From contig CAZMAV010000004.1 of assembly GCA_964564415.1 (NCBI GenBank), forward strand, positions 62,001 through 126,000: a stretch of DNA of 64,000 bases, read 5' to 3'. The position numbers and the translations under genes were made by a program. Shown here one piece after another: positions 44,646-53,502 of the stretch; position 1 is the stretch's first letter; each line of letters starts with the position of its first letter. This stretch comes from JALEFZ01 sp964564415 (lineage in GTDB: Bacteria > Bacteroidota > Bacteroidia > J057). Below the pieces are notes generated by a model, which worked only from the letters and a program-made list of their open reading frames with translations, made no database searches and was not told the DNA's origin.

Positions 44646-45497
44646 CTAGGCTTGACTTTGAAGTTGACGGAGGTGGTAGTCCACCAGCCGATCGATGGGA
44701 TCATGACGTATATCAGGGTCGGAAATTCCCCTTTCCCGACAGGCTGTCTCCAATATTTCTCTGAAATAAAAGGCGATTGACCCTACAAAACTGATTGGCA
44801 AGGTCTGGTAGAAGGGATAATGGCAAATGGTTCGGCTCAGAAATTCGTGGAAGCGCTCCAGGATCATCTCACGGACTGAATCGTGGAGGTAAATTTCGTC
44901 GAGGTGCTTGGATAAGCGGGCCATGCGTACATTAGGCTTTTCAGAGCGATAAATGGCCAATTTTAATTCTTCTACTTCCACCCCCTCCTGAGATACAATA
45001 AAATCGCGGACCAAAGGAGGAAATCTATCTTCGAGCAGCCCCTTGATCAGGTGCTTGCCTAGGTCTGCTCCCGAACCTTCGTCCCCAAAGATAAAACCAT
45101 GTCCACCTTTTTGTTCCAGAATCTTACCATACTTGTAGTAACAGGTATTAGAGCCTGTGCCCAGGATACCCACAATTCCCTCATCAAATCCCGTGCTTCG
45201 GGCGGCAGCCACCAAGTCATGGGCCACCTCTACGATTAATTCCGGGTGAATGGAGTTTAATATGCGTTCGATTACCTTGCGCTGAGACTCTAATCTCAGT
45301 CCCGCACCGTAAAAGTAAAGACGGTCCAGCCTTCGCTCGGCAAGATTTTTTTTGAAAATATCCCCCATTTCCCTACGAATGGCCTCCTCGGTCATGACGT
45401 TGGGGTTAAAGCCGGATGTCCGAAAGGCCAGGGTTAACTCCTCCCCTTCGATCAACCTCCATTCTGTTTTGGTAGCACCACTTTCAGCTATTAGCAT
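44646..45497 (-). CDS. N-acetylglucosamine kinase-like ASKHA protein (BadF/BcrA family)
   Basis: 283 residues, cytoplasmic. The ATP-binding phosphate-1 loop S-G-A-T-K-T-E-W opens the protein, and the phosphate-2 segment G-I-L-G-T-G-S-N-T-C appears about residue 110, with a G-D-E-G-S-G-A-D-L-G-K motif about 138. These are signs of the BadF/GlcNAc-kinase branch of the ASKHA superfamily. The sugar is probably an amino sugar (GlcNAc or MurNAc-type), judged by family only. It lies 113 bases downstream of the glycogen cluster, same strand. Confidence 0.85.
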   Translation of the reverse strand: MLIAESGATKTEWRLIEGEELTLAFRTSGFNPNVMTEEAIRREMGDIFKKNLAERRLDRLYFYGAGLRLESQRKVIERILNSIHPELIVEVAHDLVAAARSTGFDEGIVGILGTGSNTCYYKYGKILEQKGGHGFIFGDEGSGADLGKHLIKGLLEDRFPPLVRDFIVSQEGVEVEELKLAIYRSEKPNVRMARLSKHLDEIYLHDSVREMILERFHEFLSRTICHYPFYQTLPISFVGSIAFYFREILETACRERGISDPDIRHDPIDRLVDYHLRQLQSQA

Positions 45498-45610
45498 AAA
45501 CTCAAGTTAAGGAATAAGAAGTAGAAAATCTGTATGATTCCATCATACTTGCCTCGCAAAAAATAGACCCTAACACAAAAAGATGGGACTTTATTTACAT
45601 AAATATATGG

Positions 45611-46768
45611 CTAAAGCCCTGCTTCAAAATCCGCAAGCGCATTCATATAGACCAAATAAGCATCGTGGGGTGATCCGTAAGGGGAAAAATACGCGTGAAC
45701 TTCAGCATCCCCACCCGATTTTATTGCCATATAGTAAAAATGATCAGACTGAAGAAAACGACGCCAGATTTTCTTTTTTAAAGGCTTTTCGTGGACCCTA
45801 TTTTTGAGGGCATAAGCCTTGGAAAGTGCGTCTTTCTGCATGTCATTCCCCATCCAGGCAGATAGATCACGGGCCTCATCCGCCCAGGAAATGCTTGAAG
45901 CAACTCGGAGGATTTCTTTTGGAGCATGATTAGCTATGATTTGACTTGGGGACAAAAAACGATCTCTCCTTTGCGCTTTTTTTATCCAATGAGACAAAAA
46001 GTGGAAAAGACCGGAATCCTGCTTTTTGTGCTCCCCAAAAGTCTCATAGTCCATGAATATATTTCTGATGGGAAATGAGGACTGATGAATCCATTCCTGA
46101 AAAAGATCAATTTCCAAGGGATGGTGCTCCCAATCTTCGTCTCCAAATCGAAAGGCAATGTCATCCGAACGGGGATAATCCCGAAGCAAAAGCGGCAAAG
46201 AGGGCCTGGAAGCAGACGAATAAAGCACGTGGGGAGAATTCCTTCCTAATATTCTATCCGCTCCCTCTGTCATCAGGGCCTTAAAACCCATTTCTCCTAC
46301 CCTTTCCGCAAGTTTATCATCGTAGATCAATTCGGTATTTCTAAACACCCGTGGCCTTTGACCAAACAAACGAAAGACGAGTTGGCTATGCTCCTCCACC
46401 TGAGCCCGAAATTCATCCTCATCCCACAGATAGGCCAGGGAATGTTCGTACGTCTCACCTAAAAATTCCACACAGCCGCTGCCAGCCAGTCTCTGGAAGG
46501 AAAGGATTACATCCATTCTATGAGCCATGAGTTGGTCGAGCAGGCATCCGCTTAGGGAAAAGGCCAAGGAAAACTGGCCCCCCAAAGCCCGGATCAGGCG
46601 AAGCAGGAGTTTATTGGTCGGCAGATAACATTGATCTGACACCCGATTTAGGATATGGGTATTGAGGAGGCTGTCGAAGGGATCTTTACCCCTACCGATG
46701 TCCAGGGGCGAAATTCGGTTCAGGCGATGGGGCTGGTGAGCCTGAAAATAAAGACAAATATCTGCCAT
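45611..46768 (-). CDS. Glycoside hydrolase family 57 protein (alpha-amylase-like)
   Basis: 385 residues from ATG 46768; the frame is open upstream, but M-A-D-I-C-L-Y-F-Q-A-H-Q-P-H is the family start. GH57 enzymes hydrolyse or transfer alpha-1,4 glucans, or make branches. The likely nucleophile is E146 in F-R-N-T-E-L and the acid/base D240 in I-F-M-D-Y-E-T-F-G, both in the usual motif context. No signal peptide, so intracellular glycogen is the likely substrate. Its start codon overlaps the stop of the GT4 gene by one base: a tight operon. Confidence 0.9.
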   Translation of the reverse strand: MADICLYFQAHQPHRLNRISPLDIGRGKDPFDSLLNTHILNRVSDQCYLPTNKLLLRLIRALGGQFSLAFSLSGCLLDQLMAHRMDVILSFQRLAGSGCVEFLGETYEHSLAYLWDEDEFRAQVEEHSQLVFRLFGQRPRVFRNTELIYDDKLAERVGEMGFKALMTEGADRILGRNSPHVLYSSASRPSLPLLLRDYPRSDDIAFRFGDEDWEHHPLEIDLFQEWIHQSSFPIRNIFMDYETFGEHKKQDSGLFHFLSHWIKKAQRRDRFLSPSQIIANHAPKEILRVASSISWADEARDLSAWMGNDMQKDALSKAYALKNRVHEKPLKKKIWRRFLQSDHFYYMAIKSGGDAEVHAYFSPYGSPHDAYLVYMNALADFEAGL

Positions 46769-48099
46769 TAGCCTCTTTGAACTTGAGTTTGCTTGTTTCC
46801 CTTGCCATAATGGCGATAGAGTTCGAGGACTTGATCGGCAGCATCTTCCCAGGCCAGGGAATGAAGGTCCTTTTTCTGACCCTCGACGATTTGTCGCTGC
46901 CAAAGCGGATCATCCAGGATTCCACTTATGGTCTTGGCCAATGTGTCGGTTTTTTGGTAATCAATAGCAATAGCGTGGGAAAGCACCTCCCTTGCTCCCG
47001 AAGTTTGGGAAAGAATGACAGGCACCCCCATCTGAGCAGCTTCGAGGGCGGTAAGGCCAAAGGGTTCGGATACCGATGGCATAACATAGACATCGGCCAT
47101 GGCCAGGAGGTCCCTGACCCGATCAGGCTCCAAGAAACCTGCAAAATGGAGTCGATCCCCCAGGCCTTCCCGGGCAGTTTCTTCAATAAGCTCTTCGATC
47201 AGTTCTCCCTTTCCCGCCATCATGAACCTTAAATCCTGGCGATGGGCCAGGAGTATTTTAGCGGCTTCAAAAAAATACCTGGGCCCCTTCTGACCTGTCA
47301 AGCGCCCTAAAAAGACCACCAACTTCTCACGAAAGGGCTTTTCTGCCCGATAGCTCTCTCCAGAAACTACCCCATTGTGAACCACGTGAATTTTCTCTCC
47401 TGAAATTCCATAATAGCGCTGTATCAATCCCTTGGTGTAGGCACTGACTGCAATGACTCCATCTGCCTGATTCATGGCATGGCGCTCAATCTCATAGATG
47501 AGGTCTCTGGTTTTTGGCCCCCCTCGGTCATATTGTAGGGAATGAACGTGGAGAAGGAGGGGCTTTCCGCTATACGCTTTGATCTCCAGACCTGCCAGGA
47601 AAGTCATCCAGTCATGGGCATGAATAATATCAAAATCTACCTCGCGTGATAATTGACCTGTGATTTCAGTGTATTCCAATACCTTTTCAAAGAGGTCTTT
47701 CCCGTATAATTCATCTATCAAAAATGGGCCTTCAATTTCCCTTTCTTCCCTAGCCACTCTTTTGATCTTCAGGTAGTCTTCCTGGATTACCTCCTTTCGC
47801 AGTATATTGGGTTTGGTCTCATAGCCCCGAAGATCGACTTCTACATAATGAATTTTTACCCTCTTGAGCTTTTCCTCCCAGCTAGGGTCTACCCAAATCC
47901 TCCTTGGAGGAAGCTTCAGGGTATTCAAACCGATCAATTCATAGGCTGGCGCTTGGGGAAGAATGCCCGACTTTGGTACCAGTAGCCTCAGTTTTACCTG
48001 AGAAGATAGGGCTTCTGCAAGGGCTGTACTAGCGACTCCCAGTCCTCCATTAAAAAAGGGCGGATGCTCCCAGCCCAGCATTAGAATTTCTGGTTGCAT
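46768..48099 (-). CDS. GT4-family glycosyltransferase (glycogen-synthase-like)
   Basis: 443 residues from ATG 48099; upstream ATGs in the same frame would add a poorly fitting extension. GT-B fold: the N-terminal G-W-E-H-P-P-F-F-N-G-G-L-G motif resembles the ADP/UDP-glucose-binding loop of starch synthases, and the C-terminal half has L-V-V-F-L-G-R-L-T-G-Q-K-G and the E-P-F-G-L-T-A-L-E pattern for nucleotide-sugar binding. Flanked by GT3 and GH57 genes, so a role in alpha-glucan elongation or priming is likely. A 175-base gap lies towards the GT3 gene. Confidence 0.88.
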   Translation of the reverse strand: MQPEILMLGWEHPPFFNGGLGVASTALAEALSSQVKLRLLVPKSGILPQAPAYELIGLNTLKLPPRRIWVDPSWEEKLKRVKIHYVEVDLRGYETKPNILRKEVIQEDYLKIKRVAREEREIEGPFLIDELYGKDLFEKVLEYTEITGQLSREVDFDIIHAHDWMTFLAGLEIKAYSGKPLLLHVHSLQYDRGGPKTRDLIYEIERHAMNQADGVIAVSAYTKGLIQRYYGISGEKIHVVHNGVVSGESYRAEKPFREKLVVFLGRLTGQKGPRYFFEAAKILLAHRQDLRFMMAGKGELIEELIEETAREGLGDRLHFAGFLEPDRVRDLLAMADVYVMPSVSEPFGLTALEAAQMGVPVILSQTSGAREVLSHAIAIDYQKTDTLAKTISGILDDPLWQRQIVEGQKKDLHSLAWEDAADQVLELYRHYGKGNKQTQVQRG

Positions 48100-48274
48100 A
48101 GAAAATGGAATTTCTACGAACATACAAAAAATTTTCCAGCTCAAATACTTACCCAAGCAAGCCCATGAAAATCCCTAATTTACAAGAGCGTACATTTCTC
48201 GAAATAGAGAAATAAATTTTTCTTCTTCAAGGGAATCTCAGCCCTATGCAATTAGGCCAATGCCAATCAGAGCC

Positions 48275-50140
48275 TCAAATCTTATCCTTGTAAGCCCTTT
48301 CTAAGACCAGGTCATAGGCCCTTTCATAGTGTCGGGCCAACTGCTGCCAGTCAAAGTTTTCAGCGGCATCCTGCAGTTTATAGCGCGTGGCGATGCGATC
48401 TGCCCTTTCTTTTTGGACAAAAGAAAATAGCACATCGGCCAGTTGATTGGCTGCTTCGTCGTAAGTTCTGTTTTTACGATGAATCAGGTAAAGCCCATGC
48501 TGTTCAGTATTGGGAAAGGCTTGCTCGATGTAATTACCGAAGCCTGCCAGGTCGCTGGTGACGGCTGGAACTCCACTGACCATGCATTCTAGCGGAGTAT
48601 AGCCCCAGGGTTCGTAGTAGGAAGGAAAAACTCCCAGGTGGCAGCCTTTGACAAAGTCGGGGTAATCCATGCCAAAGAGGGGACTGGAGGAATTGATGAA
48701 GTCCGGATGATAGACCACCTTTACCCGGTCGCTTTCATAATTGAGCATATTTGCCGAACGAAGGAAATTGAGGATTTCATCATTATAATCGTCGTGGAGA
48801 TTGTGGGTTACAATGGAAGGTAAATGCCCCGATTGCCAGATTTGCAAGCTCCTTCGCAGGCGAATTTTCATAAAGTCGTCCACAAATTCATTCAGGTCAG
48901 GAAAGCCCAGTTGTTTGTTGGAAGTAGCCCAATTGAACAGGCGTTCGCCAATTTGACGGTGTATGGCCACTGTAGTCTGATGTAGTTTATCCAAAGTAGC
49001 CTTGGCCTGCAGCACATCGGGGTTGATGCTGTGATAGGGCTTTTTGGTAATGAAAAACATCACGACCGTCTTGTTGATATTGGCTTGCTTCATGCGCCAA
49101 TTGAGTCGTGCCAGGGCTTCCAGAACCAGATCAAAGCCTTTGTTTTTGTATTCGTAGCGGCCCGAACCAAAGAAGTAAAGGGTATTGTCCAGGTCGAAAT
49201 TGTAGGAATGGAAAAAATGTCCCTGAATAAATTGATGAATGGATTCCTTGCTTCGCTGATGCTCGTTTTGCACCTCGTGGCTTACGACCTTGCGGTGGAT
49301 GTTCATTCCATTGGGGAGGATGACCTCCGGCTTCCGCCCGATAAGGTGAACGCATTCCCGAGCTGTTACCTCACTTACCGTCGTGAAGACATGTGCCCCG
49401 TGTGCGGCTGCTCTTTCTATATAAATGCGGGGACCTATGTTGAAGTAATGTGCTTCTTTTTCCCAGTCGAAAAAGGGAAGGTGCTCATAAAAATTGTCTG
49501 CATTCATGGCCAGGTAGCGGCCCAGCATGGTCGCGTGGGTAGTAAAGATCGTAGCAATGGGCAGGTTATCCCTTCGAATTTCGGGGATGACGGTGGCGGC
49601 CATCCACTCGTGAACATGGGCGATGACAGGCTGAGAGGAGACATCGGGCTCGGTCATACGGGTGAGAAAGACCTTTACCAGCCAGCCAAAGGCCACGACT
49701 TGATTGAGCAGGTCATCATCTCCCGGCAGGCTGATGTTGTGATGCTCCCAAAGCAGGTATTTGATTTCTCCCAGGCGGTCATAGACGGTCCGGGGATCAA
49801 AGAGGATGGTTCTGGGCCTACCGTCGGTGAGCCACCTTCCGTAGTGAACCTGGAAGCCCATGTCGCGCATCTTGCGAACTGCCCTTCCAAAGGGATCGTT
49901 GGGGGCTTCTACCTCTTCAAAAATAGCCGATACATTGGGATGGACATAAGGACCCAGCAGACAGTAGCGATCTCCCCATTTTTCCTGAATAGAAGGAACC
50001 TTTGATCGAATTACGGTGTAAATGCCGCCCACCTGATTGGCGACTTCCCAGGCAACTTCTACCAGGAGTGCCTGCTTTTTCAATTGAGGGCCTGATTGGT
50101 CAAAGGAAGGAATATCCGGGAGAGATGGATTAACTGTCAT
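48275..50140 (-). CDS. Glycogen synthase, eukaryote-type GT3 family
   Basis: 621 residues. Unlike GlgA (GT5), this belongs to the fungal/animal-like GT3 family, known in Bacteroidota. Signs: V-E-V-A-W-E-V-A-N-Q-V-G-G-I-Y-T-V-I-R-S-K near residues 27-48, H-V-H-E-W-M-A (about 177), T-T-H-A-T-M-L-G-R (about 206), L-P-N-G-M-N-I near the domain boundary and Y-Y-E-P-W-G-Y-T-P-L-E-C near residue 505. It elongates glycogen from UDP-glucose by family precedent. A promoter-like sequence lies just upstream. Confidence 0.93.
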   Translation of the reverse strand: MTVNPSLPDIPSFDQSGPQLKKQALLVEVAWEVANQVGGIYTVIRSKVPSIQEKWGDRYCLLGPYVHPNVSAIFEEVEAPNDPFGRAVRKMRDMGFQVHYGRWLTDGRPRTILFDPRTVYDRLGEIKYLLWEHHNISLPGDDDLLNQVVAFGWLVKVFLTRMTEPDVSSQPVIAHVHEWMAATVIPEIRRDNLPIATIFTTHATMLGRYLAMNADNFYEHLPFFDWEKEAHYFNIGPRIYIERAAAHGAHVFTTVSEVTARECVHLIGRKPEVILPNGMNIHRKVVSHEVQNEHQRSKESIHQFIQGHFFHSYNFDLDNTLYFFGSGRYEYKNKGFDLVLEALARLNWRMKQANINKTVVMFFITKKPYHSINPDVLQAKATLDKLHQTTVAIHRQIGERLFNWATSNKQLGFPDLNEFVDDFMKIRLRRSLQIWQSGHLPSIVTHNLHDDYNDEILNFLRSANMLNYESDRVKVVYHPDFINSSSPLFGMDYPDFVKGCHLGVFPSYYEPWGYTPLECMVSGVPAVTSDLAGFGNYIEQAFPNTEQHGLYLIHRKNRTYDEAANQLADVLFSFVQKERADRIATRYKLQDAAENFDWQQLARHYERAYDLVLERAYKDKI

Positions 50141-50159
50141 GGGTAGTTCGTGTTTTGCA

Positions 50160-50192
50160 TAAAATTACCAAATATTCACTGAACCTGTCAAA
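50160..50192 (-). promoter_or_regulatory. Candidate promoter for the glycogen synthase gene
   Basis: On the minus strand, TTTG (50192-50189), a 21-base spacer and TAATTTTA (50167-50160). The start codon follows after a leader of only about 15-20 bases. It has the same spacing and same final A as the sufE candidate. Confidence 0.5.
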
Positions 50193-50261
50193 GTTTCTTT
50201 GGTAGTTTTTACAGGAAACCAGATTAGATACAATTCTTACTGCTTATCTTGGCCCTTTAAG

Positions 50262-51665
50262 ATGGAAAAACTTACCCTTGGCATTGCCTTTCTCGCCCTT
50301 TTGTCCCTGACCTGTTCCTGCCGACAAAACATCAGGCCCAAGCGAGACAAGTATATTCCTGCCCCTAAGGATTATGTAGACATAGGCCATTACCGGTCTC
50401 CTCAGGAAAGGGAGGGCCAACATTCAGATTTGGCCATTGCTGTAGCCATGTCCGGAGGAGGTTCCAGGGCCTATGGCTTTGCAGCAGGAGTTTTGCTGGG
50501 CCTGGAAGAGGTCGACAATGACATGGACCACAATTTTCTTCACGAACTCGACTACCTGTCCACCGTATCGGGCGGGGGATTTACCGCCGGCTGTTTCATC
50601 GCTGCTCGTCATGCTCACCTGCTTCAGGGAAGTAAGCAACCTTTTCTCCTCGAGGACTACTATGAGGGATTTGTAAAAGAAAGTCTGCTGAAGAGCTATT
50701 CCAATCCCGTCATCCTGTCCCGCTTCAATCCTCGTACCCTCTTTGCGCACCTCGATCACGGAGATGCCCTGGAAAAAGCCGTCAATGACCAGATCTGCGG
50801 CAGAAAGCTCAGAAAGCGACTTGGCCTTCCGTTGGAAAGCATCAGGCTGGGTGATATTTTTATAGATAAAAATGACAGGGAGTCCAAGGTTCAATTTCCC
50901 CTGTTGGTGGCCAATGCCAGCCTTACTTCTAATATCCGCCTCTTTTGCTTTACCCCAGCAATCTTGAAGCATTACCGCGTATCCGGATATGTCCACCGCT
51001 TCAAAAATCAGCAGTTGGATACCCTCATCGACCCCTATCAGATGCCCCTTTCCGTAGGGTTAAAGGCCAGTGGTACCTTTCCGGGGGCGGTCATGAACAC
51101 AACACTTAGTGCCAGGTATAGGGGAGAAAAGTACCTTCATCTTTTTGACGGAGGCCTGGCCGACAATGTGGGCTGGAGAGCAGCCATTGATATGCTCAAG
51201 GAGGATAGCATCGCAAAGAAACGGCTCCTTTTTGTCGTCGATGTAGACATGAGCGCCTATCCCCGTACCTACAGCGAGCGGGAAAGTGGTGGTTTTTTCA
51301 TTTCCAGCTTGTACCGCACCCCTTTTAGTGGCCTAGATTCACGGAGGATGATGAGAAACAAGGAAATCGAAGAAAAATGCTCCATCTTTGATATTACGCC
51401 CATTTACCTGGACTTCACTGCTCTGATCGACGGCAACGAAGTCCTCCCTCCTGAAAGAATCTACCTTACCCGAGAAAGGGAAAGGCTGGTATCCTTGATC
51501 AATAAGGGAGAAAAACTATCCCCCCTCGACTTGCAGATCCTCTACGAACTAGCGGTCAACATCCCTACCAAGTATAGCCTGAGCCCCACAGAGTTAGAGT
51601 TTTTGGTAACCATAGGCAAGGAAGTAGTGCGGCAGCAGGGAGAACGGCTCCGATCATTTCTGTAG
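50262..51665 (+). CDS. Patatin-like phospholipase lipoprotein
   Basis: 467 residues from ATG 50262, chosen because a signal peptide with a Cys-containing lipobox (L-T-C-S-C) follows directly. The acyl-hydrolase features are the oxyanion loop G65-G-G-S-R-A70, a serine S103 in S-T-V-S-G-G-G-F as likely nucleophile (closer to cPLA2-type V-S-G-G than to the standard G-x-S-x-G) and D296 in F-D-G-G-L-A-D-N as dyad partner. It probably cleaves lipid acyl chains in the envelope. The last 100 residues are helical and without known motif. Divergent from the GT3 gene. Confidence 0.85.
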   Translation: MEKLTLGIAFLALLSLTCSCRQNIRPKRDKYIPAPKDYVDIGHYRSPQEREGQHSDLAIAVAMSGGGSRAYGFAAGVLLGLEEVDNDMDHNFLHELDYLSTVSGGGFTAGCFIAARHAHLLQGSKQPFLLEDYYEGFVKESLLKSYSNPVILSRFNPRTLFAHLDHGDALEKAVNDQICGRKLRKRLGLPLESIRLGDIFIDKNDRESKVQFPLLVANASLTSNIRLFCFTPAILKHYRVSGYVHRFKNQQLDTLIDPYQMPLSVGLKASGTFPGAVMNTTLSARYRGEKYLHLFDGGLADNVGWRAAIDMLKEDSIAKKRLLFVVDVDMSAYPRTYSERESGGFFISSLYRTPFSGLDSRRMMRNKEIEEKCSIFDITPIYLDFTALIDGNEVLPPERIYLTRERERLVSLINKGEKLSPLDLQILYELAVNIPTKYSLSPTELEFLVTIGKEVVRQQGERLRSFL

Positions 51666-51730
51666 CTTCCATTTCTTAAATCATGGCTAGAATCCGCTGG
51701 CATCCTGGCAAAAAATCGTAAATTGCGGGG

Positions 51731-51961
51731 GTGGATGATCCGAAATACATATTGGAAATTGATGCATTGCTTCGCAAGATAGCGGAGCTTGAGAGAAGTT
51801 TGTCCCATGCTGAAGATGAACAGGAGCGCATACAAATCCAGCGCTGCCTGAAAAACAAGGAAAAGCGCCTTGAGCACCTCACCCCTTTTCGCTTTAGGCT
51901 ACAGTTGAGAAACCTCTGCAAAAAAGTGGGTGTCAGCGGTAGTTTTTTAGATAAAAATTAG
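51731..51961 (+). CDS. Small coiled-coil protein, GTG start
   Basis: 76 residues beginning with GTG 51731. Residues about 8-50 form a heptad-like helix (A-L-L-R-K-I-A-E-L-E-R-S-L-S-H-A-E-D-E-Q-type spacing), and the C terminus is basic. No family recognised. It is on the same strand as the patatin gene, 65 bases downstream. The amphipathic pattern is better than chance would give for a shadow frame, but short length and weak start leave doubt. Confidence 0.45.
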   Translation: MDDPKYILEIDALLRKIAELERSLSHAEDEQERIQIQRCLKNKEKRLEHLTPFRFRLQLRNLCKKVGVSGSFLDKN

Positions 51962-52030
51962 GCTAAATTCTTAATCCCAGTAAGTCTTCCATCCGTTGGT
52001 ATATCTACCTTAAATGTCGTAAGTTTCAGG

Positions 52031-52098
52031 AATTCAAGCAGTAGAGCACATTGGGTTCTGGCTTGAACAGCAAATCCATCTGCTAAACTACTTGAATT
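52031..52098. repeat. Palindromic element upstream of ppgK
   Basis: Outer arms AATTCAAG (52031-52038) and CTTGAATT (52091-52098) pair perfectly over 8 bases. Inside lies a small hairpin GTTC-TGGCTT-GAAC (52055-52068). The size and closed outer stem recall a tRNA, but no proper anticodon or T arm can be drawn, so I do not call a tRNA. Possibly a structured leader or a decayed element. Confidence 0.3.
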
Positions 52099-52149
52099 TT
52101 TGGTGATGACCGTCAGATCGACTTTCACCGGACTTAAATACAGAACTAA

Positions 52150-52881
52150 GTGGAATTATTAGGCATTGACATTGGAGGTTCCGGCATCAAGGGAGCCATG
52201 GTAGACCTGGAAAAAGGCGAACTCATTTCTGATCGACATCGCATAGATACTCCCCAACCCGCCACACCGGAGGCCGTCAGCCAGAGGGTTAAGGAGCTCG
52301 TCGATCATTTTGGCTGGAAAGGCAGGGTCGGAGCGGGTTTTCCTGCTGTGGTACTTGACGGCATCGCTCAGACTGCCTCCAACATTGACGATGCCTGGAT
52401 TGGGACCCACGTACCTCAGACATTTAAGGAAGCCACCGGAAATGACTATGTAGTGGTCAACGATGCCGATGCTGCCGGACTGGCCGAGGTGGTATTTGGA
52501 GCAGGTAAAGGAAAGGATGGATTACTCCTGGTCATCACAGTAGGAACGGGTATTGGTTCGGCCCTGATTGCCAAAGGAAGGCTGGTCGCCAATACCGAAT
52601 TGGGTCATCTTCGCTTTAAAGGGGGGATTGCAGAAAAATATACCTCCGATGCCGTAAGAAAAAACGAAGGACTCAGTTGGGAGGAATGGGGAGCTCGATT
52701 CAATGAATATCTCAACCACGTCTACCGCCTCTTTTACCCGAATATGATTCTTTTGGGTGGAGGAATATCCAAGAAATTTGACAAATACAAGGACCAACTG
52801 GAAGTACCTACTGAGATAGTCCCCGCTGAATTACAAAATCAAGCCGGAATCGTAGGAGCAGCTTTGGCGGCCAGTGAGTAA
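52150..52881 (+). CDS. ppgK: Polyphosphate glucokinase (ROK/ASKHA family)
   Basis: 243 residues, GTG start at 52150. Phosphorylates glucose with polyphosphate (and often ATP) as donor, giving glucose-6-phosphate. Opening G-I-D-I-G-G-S-G-I-K-G-A is the phosphate-binding loop; T-P-Q-P-A-T-P-E-A-V, G-F-P-A-V-V-L-D-G and V-N-D-A-D-A-A-G-L-A-E and V-G-T-G-I-G-S-A-L are typical of bacterial polyphosphate glucokinases. The catalytic Asp lies in N-D-A-D. Links to the glycogen genes and to zwf/pgl through glucose-6-phosphate. Converges with hisIE, 24 bases apart. Confidence 0.9.
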   Translation: MELLGIDIGGSGIKGAMVDLEKGELISDRHRIDTPQPATPEAVSQRVKELVDHFGWKGRVGAGFPAVVLDGIAQTASNIDDAWIGTHVPQTFKEATGNDYVVVNDADAAGLAEVVFGAGKGKDGLLLVITVGTGIGSALIAKGRLVANTELGHLRFKGGIAEKYTSDAVRKNEGLSWEEWGARFNEYLNHVYRLFYPNMILLGGGISKKFDKYKDQLEVPTEIVPAELQNQAGIVGAALAASE

Positions 52882-52905
52882 TCTTTTTCCTAGGTCTGTC
52901 TTTTG

Positions 52906-53502
52906 CTATTTCTGTCTTCCCTCGAGTACTTCCACCACCTCTGCCAGTGAGTGCCCCTTAGCTTCAAGCAAGACCAAGGTATGGTATATTAGGTCCGCAG
53001 CTTCATTAAGAAATAATTCTTCGTTGTCATCCTTAGCCTCGATGACCAATTCGACTGCCTCTTCCCCTACTTTCTGGGCGACCTTGTTGATGCCTCGGGC
53101 AAAAAGTTTGGATGTGTAGGAGTTCTCAGAAGGGTGTTTGTGGCGGTCCCGGATGGTATTGCCCAACTGCTCCAGGAAGGCAAGTCCAGAACCCGAATTT
53201 TCCTCGTCAAAGCAGGTATCCGCTCCTGTGTGGCAGACCGGACCCAAGGGATGAGCCTTGATCAAAAGGGTATCCTCGTCGCAGTCTTCTTTTATGGACT
53301 CCACCTGAAGATAGTTTCCTGAACTTTCTCCCTTGGTCCAAAGCCTATTTTTACTCCGTGAATAGAAGGTCACCCGACCCTCTTTTTTCGTTTTTTCAAA
53401 GGCTTCTTCATTCATGTAGCCCAGCATCAAAACCTTCCTGCTTTTAGCATCTTGTATGATGGCCGGAATCAGGCCCCCTTGCTTGTCAAAATCGAGATTC
53501 AT
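52906..53502 (-). CDS. hisIE: Bifunctional phosphoribosyl-AMP cyclohydrolase / phosphoribosyl-ATP pyrophosphatase
   Basis: 198 residues fusing HisI (about 1-105) and HisE (about 110-198): steps two and three of histidine synthesis. HisI shows Y-M-N-E-E-A, the R-S-K-N-R-L-W-x-K-G-E-S-S-G motif and zinc-ligand cysteines in C-H-T-G-A-D-T-C. HisE has V-G-E-E-A-V-E-L-V-I-E-A-K-D. Last gene of the his group; its ATG overlaps the hisF stop by four bases. Confidence 0.97.
   Translation of the reverse strand: MNLDFDKQGGLIPAIIQDAKSRKVLMLGYMNEEAFEKTKKEGRVTFYSRSKNRLWTKGESSGNYLQVESIKEDCDEDTLLIKAHPLGPVCHTGADTCFDEENSGSGLAFLEQLGNTIRDRHKHPSENSYTSKLFARGINKVAQKVGEEAVELVIEAKDDNEELFLNEAADLIYHTLVLLEAKGHSLAEVVEVLEGRQK

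Noticed and set aside
49031..50005. 324-codon plus-strand frame opposite the GT3 glycogen synthase gene
   Set aside because: Shadow of the GT3 coding frame, which has clear family motifs throughout.
52031..52098. tRNA gene before ppgK
   Set aside because: An outer stem is present, but D arm, T arm and a usable anticodon loop cannot be drawn on either strand.
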